This document shows, in pieces, positions 58,691-64,000 of a stretch of 64,000 bases of DNA. Under the pieces are notes generated by a model. It did no database searches. It saw only the letters and a program-made list of their open reading frames with translations, and had not been told where the DNA came from. The stretch is from Olivibacter jilunii (GTDB lineage: Bacteria; Bacteroidota; Bacteroidia; Sphingobacteriales; Sphingobacteriaceae). How positions within the stretch are numbered: the stretch's first letter is position 1; each line of letters opens with the position of its first letter. A program made the translations under genes and the position numbers. The stretch spans positions 114,644-178,643 of the forward strand of contig NZ_LR027858.1 of NCBI RefSeq assembly GCF_900607235.1, read 5' to 3'.

Positions 58691-59695
58691 TTGGCAACCA
58701 TTCTCGGCATCGAATCCTCCTGTGATGAAACTTCGGCCTCTATTTGTATAGACGGAGAAATACGATCAAATATTATTTCGAATCAAACCGTACATGAAAA
58801 ATTCGGTGGTGTTATTCCGGAATTAGCCTCGAGGGCTCATCAACAAAATATCATACCAACCGTTAGCGAAGCTATACGTGTGGCAAAAATACATAAAAAT
58901 GAGATAGATGCCATAGCTTTTACAAGAGGTCCTGGCCTGCTTGGATCATTACTTGTGGGGACGTCCTTCGCAAAGGCCTTTGCGCTTGCTCGGAATATTC
59001 CGCTTATCGAAGTTAACCATATGCAAGGGCATATACTGGCGCACTTTATTGAAGATCCCAAACCGAAGTTTCCGTTTTTGTGTTTAACGGTGTCAGGAGG
59101 TCATACGCAAATTGTTCTTGTCAAAAATTATTTTGATATGGAATTGGTTGGTCAAACAATTGACGATGCAGCAGGAGAAGCTTTTGACAAAACTGCCAAG
59201 ATTTTAAATCTTCCCTATCCGGGGGGACCGCTAATAGATAAGCTTGCAAAGGAAGGCAATCCGCGTTTCAAATTTCCTGAACCTCAAATTAAGGACTTTG
59301 ACTTTAGCTTCAGTGGTTTAAAAACAGCCATCTTATATTTCGTTCAGCAAAACACAAAAGAGAACCCAAATTTTTTACAAGAAAACATAAATGATATTTG
59401 CGCTTCTGTGCAAGATCGCATCATCAGCATCTTATTAAAGAAACTAAAATTAGCCGCTAATCAGCTTGAGATCGTTGATGTAGCTATCGCCGGCGGTGTA
59501 TCAGCTAACTCGGGACTCAGAAGCGCATTAGTATCGCTTGCTGAGCAAGAACATTGGAATGTATATATTCCGAAATTTGAATATTGCACAGATAATGCAG
59601 CTATGATTGCAATCGCCGGATATTATAAATACCTTAATAACGATTTTGTTTCACAAGAAATTGCCCCACTTGCTCGCTGGAGTGTAAGTAATTAG
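58691..59695 (+). CDS. tsaD: tRNA threonylcarbamoyladenosine transferase TsaD
   Basis: 334 residues. Start TILGIESSCDETSASI, metal-binding HMQGHILAHF, then SGGHTQIVLVKNY and DDAAGEAFDKTAKIL; the C-terminal Asn-Asp motif is YCTDNAAMIAIAG. It adds the threonylcarbamoyl group to adenosine 37 of ANN-decoding tRNAs with TsaB and TsaE. The start is a TTG: the only in-frame codons between the upstream stop at 58676 and here contain no ATG or GTG. Confidence 0.96.
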   Translation: MATILGIESSCDETSASICIDGEIRSNIISNQTVHEKFGGVIPELASRAHQQNIIPTVSEAIRVAKIHKNEIDAIAFTRGPGLLGSLLVGTSFAKAFALARNIPLIEVNHMQGHILAHFIEDPKPKFPFLCLTVSGGHTQIVLVKNYFDMELVGQTIDDAAGEAFDKTAKILNLPYPGGPLIDKLAKEGNPRFKFPEPQIKDFDFSFSGLKTAILYFVQQNTKENPNFLQENINDICASVQDRIISILLKKLKLAANQLEIVDVAIAGGVSANSGLRSALVSLAEQEHWNVYIPKFEYCTDNAAMIAIAGYYKYLNNDFVSQEIAPLARWSVSN

Positions 59696-59720
59696 GCCAT
59701 TTCTCATTTTACTGTTCACA

Positions 59721-59924
59721 ATGGGAGCACCAAGTTTATTTTTTTTCGGCATTTTCGCCATTCCTCTTATCGTTTTTCTAATATGGCTGATGCGAAAGGA
59801 TAAAAGGAAAGGCATTTTTGGTATTATTGTTTTGATCATACTCGTTGTTTTCGCTATTGCAGCCTCGTTAAAAGCGAGTAAGAGTGAGTTGGATAGGCAA
59901 AAATATGAAGAAATAGATCGCTAA
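59721..59924 (+). CDS. Small membrane protein, two helices
   Basis: 67 residues: helix 1 LFFFGIFAIPLIVFLIWLM, a basic loop RKDKRKG, helix 2 IFGIIVLIILVVFAIAASLK, and a charged tail. It lies 25 bp after tsaD in the same direction. Unknown function; no family recognised. Confidence 0.7.
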   Translation: MGAPSLFFFGIFAIPLIVFLIWLMRKDKRKGIFGIIVLIILVVFAIAASLKASKSELDRQKYEEIDR

Positions 59925-59951
59925 AAGTTCAAGCCGCCATTTTATAAGAGC

Positions 59952-59989
59952 ACAAAAAAGGTGATGAGGAAAGTCTCCACATCACCTTT
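59952..59989 (-). terminator. recA terminator
   Basis: AAAGGTGATG at 59957-59966 and CATCACCTTT at 59980-59989 form a 10-bp stem. On the minus strand the T-run TTTTTT follows, so it ends recA; in the other direction it can end the small membrane protein gene. Confidence 0.8.
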
Positions 59990-60009
59990 AATATTCTATA
60001 GATTAAACA

Positions 60010-61026
60010 TTAATTAGCATTGTGCTCTTCCAGTTTTTCCGGAGACACCATGTCTTTAATTTTAGCTTCAAGTTCCTCCATCAAGTCGGGGTTATCTAAT
60101 AGCAGGTTCTTTACAGCGTCGCGCCCTTGTCCTAGTTTGGTATCACCATAACTAAACCAAGATCCTGATTTCTTGATCACATTAAAGTCTACACCTAAGT
60201 CGATAATTTCACCAACCTTGGAGATACCTTCTCCAAACATAATATCAAACTCTGCCACCCTGAAAGGAGGTGCCACTTTATTTTTAACAATTTTAACTTT
60301 CACTCTATTTCCCGACACTTCATCAGCATCTTTAATCTGAGAGGTTCTACGAATATCTAGGCGCACGGATGCATAAAATTTTAATGCATTACCTCCGGTT
60401 GTCGTTTCCGGATTTCCGAACATAACACCGATTTTCTCACGCAATTGGTTAATAAATATACAGCAACAATTCGTTTTAGAAATAGTTCCTGTTAATTTTC
60501 GAAGCGCTTGAGACATAAGTCGAGCTTGTAATCCCATCTTGGAATCGCCCATTTCGCCTTCAATCTCACCCTTTGGAACTAAAGCAGCTACCGAGTCGAT
60601 AACAATTACATCAATTGCTCCTGAACGAATAAGGTTATCAGCGATTTCCAATGCCTGCTCGCCATTGTCCGGCTGCGATATCAACAAATTTTCAATATCC
60701 ACACCCAGCTTCCGTGCATAATATTTATCAAATGCGTGCTCAGCGTCAATAATAGCGGCAATTCCTCCTTTTTTTTGCGCCTCAGCTATGATATGCGTCG
60801 CTAAAGTTGTTTTACCCGAAGATTCCGGCCCATAAATTTCAATGACCCTGCCTTTAGGTACACCACCAATTCCTAAAGCTATATCCAAACCTAAGGAACC
60901 TGTTGAAATTGAGTCAATCGGTTCCACTGCGGAATCACCCAATTTCATGATCGTTCCTTTACCGTATGATTTTTCTAATTTATCCAGCGTTAGCTGTAAA
61001 GCTTTTAGTTTATCTTGATTACTCAT
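60010..61026 (-). CDS. recA: Recombinase RecA
   Basis: 338 residues from the ATG at 61026, which has GGAG at good spacing. A longer frame to 61044 would place its start next to the -7 box at 61042-61049 and is rejected. [20 protein letters not shown] is Walker [21 protein letters not shown] and [10 protein letters not shown] with [20 protein letters not shown] are typical. It drives homologous recombination and SOS co-protease activity. Single gene, next to nth. Confidence 0.97.
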   Translation of the reverse strand: MSNQDKLKALQLTLDKLEKSYGKGTIMKLGDSAVEPIDSISTGSLGLDIALGIGGVPKGRVIEIYGPESSGKTTLATHIIAEAQKKGGIAAIIDAEHAFDKYYARKLGVDIENLLISQPDNGEQALEIADNLIRSGAIDVIVIDSVAALVPKGEIEGEMGDSKMGLQARLMSQALRKLTGTISKTNCCCIFINQLREKIGVMFGNPETTTGGNALKFYASVRLDIRRTSQIKDADEVSGNRVKVKIVKNKVAPPFRVAEFDIMFGEGISKVGEIIDLGVDFNVIKKSGSWFSYGDTKLGQGRDAVKNLLLDNPDLMEELEAKIKDMVSPEKLEEHNAN

Positions 61027-61041
61027 CTCCAAAATTTTAAT

Positions 61042-61049
61042 CAAATATA
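61042..61049 (-). promoter_or_regulatory. recA -7 box
   Basis: TATATTTG on the minus strand fits TAnnTTTG and lies 15 bp before the ATG at 61026, so the leader is only about 9 nt. No LexA-type palindrome is seen. Confidence 0.5.
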
Positions 61050-61097
61050 GATATATTATTTCTAAAATACTAAATATGTTAGCATATCTTGCAACTT

Positions 61098-61763
61098 TTA
61101 TTCACTTATTGCCTTCAAGCCCTTCAGATATACTTTTTCGTAATATTTGCAGAGGTAGGTAATGGGACATTCGTCGCATTTAGGTCTTCTTGCTACGCAA
61201 ATATAACGCCCATGTAATATCAACCAATGATGTGCAACAGCAAGTGTGTTTTTGGGCAAATAATGAACCAACTGCTTTTCCACAGCCAAGGGAGTTTTAG
61301 CGTTATTCGTTAGGCCAATGCGATTGGATACCCTGAAAACATGTGTATCCACGGCAATTGCAGGAGCATCATATACTACCGAAGCAATGACGTTAGCTGT
61401 TTTTCTTCCCACGCCCGGTAATTTTTGTAAATCGTTAATATCCGATGGAATAGTGCCTTCAAATTTCTCGAGAAGCATCTTTGCCATTCCAACGAGGTGC
61501 TTTGCCTTGTTGTTTGGGTAACTTACACTTCGAATATAAGTGAATACTTCTTCTACAGAAGCAGCAGCCAATGTTTCGGCATCAGGAAAGCGTTCAAATA
61601 ATTTGGGTGTAATCTGATTAATCCGTTTATCCGTACATTGAGCGGATAGAATAACCGCGACCAACAATTCAAAGGCATTGCTATAGTGAAGTTCAGTTTG
61701 CGCGTCAGGATTGTGTGACGAAAAATAGGCAACGAATTCTCGAAAACGATCTTTTTTAAGCAT
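61098..61763 (-). CDS. nth: Endonuclease III
   Basis: 221 residues from the ATG at 61763; the longer frame to 61820 is not needed and lacks family support. The helix-hairpin-helix is [18 protein letters not shown], then catalytic region [17 protein letters not shown], and the Fe-S loop C-x6-C-x2-C-x5-C in [17 protein letters not shown]. It removes oxidised pyrimidines and nicks at the abasic site in base excision repair. Confidence 0.96.
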   Translation of the reverse strand: MLKKDRFREFVAYFSSHNPDAQTELHYSNAFELLVAVILSAQCTDKRINQITPKLFERFPDAETLAAASVEEVFTYIRSVSYPNNKAKHLVGMAKMLLEKFEGTIPSDINDLQKLPGVGRKTANVIASVVYDAPAIAVDTHVFRVSNRIGLTNNAKTPLAVEKQLVHYLPKNTLAVAHHWLILHGRYICVARRPKCDECPITYLCKYYEKVYLKGLKAISE

Positions 61764-61903
61764 AAGCAAACCTATAACAAAATCCTCATTTAACCAATTC
61801 CCAAAATGGTTTTTGATCAAATCCGAATATAGAGCTATCCATTGATTCGAATTTTGTCACTCGAATCAAATTTAACTATAGCAAGAGATACTCCCTATAA
61901 TTA

Positions 61904-62104
61904 TTAACTACGGGAAGTCTTGTGCTGCTTTGAAAAGGTCAAAATAGTGTCAATGCTCCGTTGGGACGGCTCTATTAAGAGGTTATCCAACGGCTGCTGA
62001 AGCATAGCGTAGAAAAGCCTATCCTCTGCATTTGATACTTCATCGTATGAAGAGGTATCGCTAGCGAGGTTTTCTAGAATTTTGGATGTAAAAGTTTCTA
62101 CCAT
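61904..62104 (-). CDS. Small conserved-looking protein of unknown function
   Basis: 66 residues, acidic in the first half (SKILENLASDTSSYDEVSNA) and basic at the end (TFSKQHKTSRS). ATG at 62104. No domain or membrane helix is visible. Its own intergenic space on both sides and a normal residue mix support a real gene. No function can be assigned. Confidence 0.55.
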   Translation of the reverse strand: MVETFTSKILENLASDTSSYDEVSNAEDRLFYAMLQQPLDNLLIEPSQRSIDTILTFSKQHKTSRS

Positions 62105-62180
62105 AGATTATATTTTAAAGTCTGAAGATATAATTTAATAACGTCGATTTTGTACACATATTGTGTAGCTTTTCATACAG

Positions 62181-63800
62181 TTAGTGTTTTTCTGCAAAGT
62201 CGTTGGCAAGCTTCAACGCATTGTATGCGTTTACGATACCACCTGTTACACTAATATCGGAAAGCCATACCTTTTTCTTAGTTTTATCCTGTGTAATTTT
62301 CACACGATATGTAGGCTTTACAACAGAATCAAATATAATTTTCTTAACCTCAGAAGCTGTCAAATCAGGGTAATAAGATCGTATAAGAGCAGCTAAGCCA
62401 CTTACAACAGGAGCTGCCATACTCGTTCCCTGTTCCTCCTTGTATTTTGACCCTGGCACCGTTGAATAAATATCTACACCGGGAGCGAAAACATCGACGG
62501 TACGCTTACCATAATTTGAAAAGTCTGCCACCAGCGTTTCATCATATTTCCAGCCTGTAGCACCCACCTCAATCCAATTCTCCGCAACTCCTTTATTTAT
62601 TCCTAAACTATCCACATAATTTTTATTGGGATAGTTTGGTTCTGAATCATTGTCCTGCCCTTCATTCCCTGCAGCATGGATAATAAGGACGTCATGTTTC
62701 ATGGCATATCCTACAGCACTATCAACTATCTGTTTATCTTTCACATATGCCTTACCAAAACTCATGTTAATTATTTTTGCTCCATTGTCGACAGCGTAGA
62801 AAATAGCATTGGCCACATCCTTATCCCGTTCATCGCCATTAGGCACCACACGTAATACCATAATAACAGCTTGATCAGCCACTCCTTTAATTCCCTTTTG
62901 GTTGCTTCGATCAGCGGCAATAATGCCGGCAACATGGGTTCCATGTAAAGCATCAGGGCCCTTGACATCGTTATTTCCGTAATAGCGTTCCTTACTATCA
63001 TTATAATTATCTCCCACAATATGCCGAGAATTATAATCCATGTTCAGATGATAATTAACCTCAGCCTCATAATGCTTCACTCCTTCGACCAGATCATCAT
63101 AAAATTTCTCATAGCTGCCCTCTTCATGGATGCCCTTTTCGATCATAGATAACGTCTTCCGTGCCATTTTATTTTTAGGCTCATAGCGTTTAAAGTCGGC
63201 AATTGTTGGATTATCTTTTCCTATATCGCTCACAATAGAATCAACCTGTTGTTTAAACGCCTTTATAACTCGCTCGGTTATCTGAGCAATCTGCAATTTA
63301 CTCATATAGTCGGTCGTCATCTTTTGATATGCTAAAAACTTGCGGCGCTCTTCCTCGCTCAAGAGGGTTGTTGGTAGTACAGAAACATATTTTGGATGTA
63401 GGTCCCTAACTAGTCTTACAACTTCAAGGTTATCATAGTGAACGTTTTCTCCCTCGCTATTACCTATAAAATTCCAGCCATGAAGATCGTCTATATAGCC
63501 ATTAGAATCATTATCTATGCTATCGCCTTCTACCTCTCCTTTATTCAGCCAGATTTTCTCTTTTAAGTCTTCATGTTCGATATCCACTCCACCATCAATT
63601 ACCGCCACTTTTACAGGTCTCGCTTCCTTTCCTTTTAAAAGTTCGTTATAAGCTCTCTCTGTACTTATCCCAGGCACACCGTCCATTTGCAAATCGAGAT
63701 TATGCCAATTATCTTTCGCCTTTTTTGTTTGCGCATATGTATTGAATGAAAAGAGGGTAATGAAAACTAATAAGAAAAATGGCGTTCTAGCGATACTCAT
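62181..63800 (-). CDS. Subtilisin-like serine protease (S8) with insertion
   Basis: 539 residues, signal peptide 1-23 (ending NTYAQ). Catalytic triad: D69 in VAVIDGGVDIEHEDL, H286 in DALHGTHVAGIIAAD, S460 in GTSMAAPVVSGLAALI. About 217 residues separate D69 and H286, whereas classical subtilisins have ~30-40. The extra part is charged and helical (LSEEERRKFLAYQKMTTDYM and following). No separate propeptide domain is obvious. Probably secreted or in the envelope. It stands alone at the edge of the window. Confidence 0.94.
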   Translation of the reverse strand: MSIARTPFFLLVFITLFSFNTYAQTKKAKDNWHNLDLQMDGVPGISTERAYNELLKGKEARPVKVAVIDGGVDIEHEDLKEKIWLNKGEVEGDSIDNDSNGYIDDLHGWNFIGNSEGENVHYDNLEVVRLVRDLHPKYVSVLPTTLLSEEERRKFLAYQKMTTDYMSKLQIAQITERVIKAFKQQVDSIVSDIGKDNPTIADFKRYEPKNKMARKTLSMIEKGIHEEGSYEKFYDDLVEGVKHYEAEVNYHLNMDYNSRHIVGDNYNDSKERYYGNNDVKGPDALHGTHVAGIIAADRSNQKGIKGVADQAVIMVLRVVPNGDERDKDVANAIFYAVDNGAKIINMSFGKAYVKDKQIVDSAVGYAMKHDVLIIHAAGNEGQDNDSEPNYPNKNYVDSLGINKGVAENWIEVGATGWKYDETLVADFSNYGKRTVDVFAPGVDIYSTVPGSKYKEEQGTSMAAPVVSGLAALIRSYYPDLTASEVKKIIFDSVVKPTYRVKITQDKTKKKVWLSDISVTGGIVNAYNALKLANDFAEKH

Positions 63801-64000
63801 GAATGAAAACTTATGTATTCAATAAAAATAGTATAATTTATTTAGACCCATAGTTATTGAAATAAAAATCTTATTACAAAGGAAAAAAGAAGGAAGGAAT
63901 TGGTTTCTGAAGGAATGGAAAGCGGCCTATATTTCGGGTTTGCGGACCGATGGACATCAAAACAGGAAAGGCCGCCGTGCAATGCACGGCGGCCTTCTGT
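63801..64000. other. Intergenic end of window with GC-rich hairpin
   Basis: No gene is visible in these 200 bp. The main structure is a hairpin AAGGCCGCCGTGC-AAT-GCACGGCGGCCTT (63968-63996; 13-bp stem, 3-nt loop), extended with ACAG/CTGT through a small bulge. It is much more GC-rich than its surroundings. It probably is a terminator for a gene beyond the window, but the T-run is poor. Confidence 0.55.

Noticed and set aside
61027..61044. Longer RecA start at 61044
   Set aside because: It lies within a few bases of the -7 box, so it would be outside the transcript.

Overview
The window looks like chromosomal DNA of a Bacteroidota bacterium, most probably of the Sphingobacteriaceae (genus not resolved). 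The evidence is the gene content and the promoters. There is an outer-membrane beta-barrel receptor with a carboxypeptidase-like regulatory domain, a DUF3098 gene inside an ftsX-uppP-truB-ribF run, a TamB-type protein, MetZ, and a MocR regulator. Many genes are preceded by the Bacteroidota -7 promoter motif TAnnTTTG. Almost everything is core or housekeeping; no phage, IS element, CRISPR array or rRNA was seen. One tRNA (anticodon CAT) is present.

Layout. 1-3.8 kb: 5' part of a receptor gene on the minus strand, then about 1.1 kb without a gene that holds a possible sigma-54-type promoter and a ~60-nt RNA candidate, then an exported-protein gene broken by one in-frame stop. 3.8-12.3 kb: SNF2/SWIM helicase, an atypical SDR, YceI, thioesterase, isoaspartyl peptidase, Lrp regulator with an EamA exporter, DinB. 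12.6-22.8 kb: five plus-strand genes with short gaps: HD domain fused to a Pycsar-effector-like membrane domain, polyphosphate kinase, a SdiA-regulated-like propeller, a giant phosphoesterase/kinase-like/beta-barrel fusion, and a GAF protein. This is the most unusual region. 22.8-31.4 kb: PAP2 phosphatase, ABC exporter, MocR regulator divergent from a carboxymuconolactone-decarboxylase family gene, a double-thioredoxin protein, a GNAT-MarR-GNAT operon, and a DUF1338 enzyme. 31.5-39.4 kb: leuS divergent from ftsX-DUF3098-uppP-truB, then ribF and a DUF2157 membrane protein.

39.4-43.5 kb is a minus-strand sulfur/redox region: YceI, OsmC, MetZ, uroporphyrinogen-III methyltransferase and an Rrf2 regulator with four cysteines. 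The methyltransferase gene is preceded by a short leader peptide (2 Cys and 3 Met codons) and a strong terminator hairpin, an arrangement typical of transcription attenuation. Inverted repeats sit at nearly the same distance from the -7 boxes of rrf2 and the methyltransferase gene, suggesting Rrf2 control.

43.5-64 kb: uvrA, an ECF sigma factor, an App1-type phosphatidate phosphatase divergent from a diacylglycerol kinase, a Tat-type Gfo/Idh/MocA oxidoreductase, tRNA-Met, a START-like protein, an LptF/LptG-type permease, ribBA, tamB divergent from tsaD, recA, nth, a small unknown gene and a subtilisin-type protease. The window ends in a long GC-rich hairpin. Several start codons were moved from the longest reading frame to a downstream ATG because the promoter, signal peptide or family N-terminus required it; these are stated per gene.
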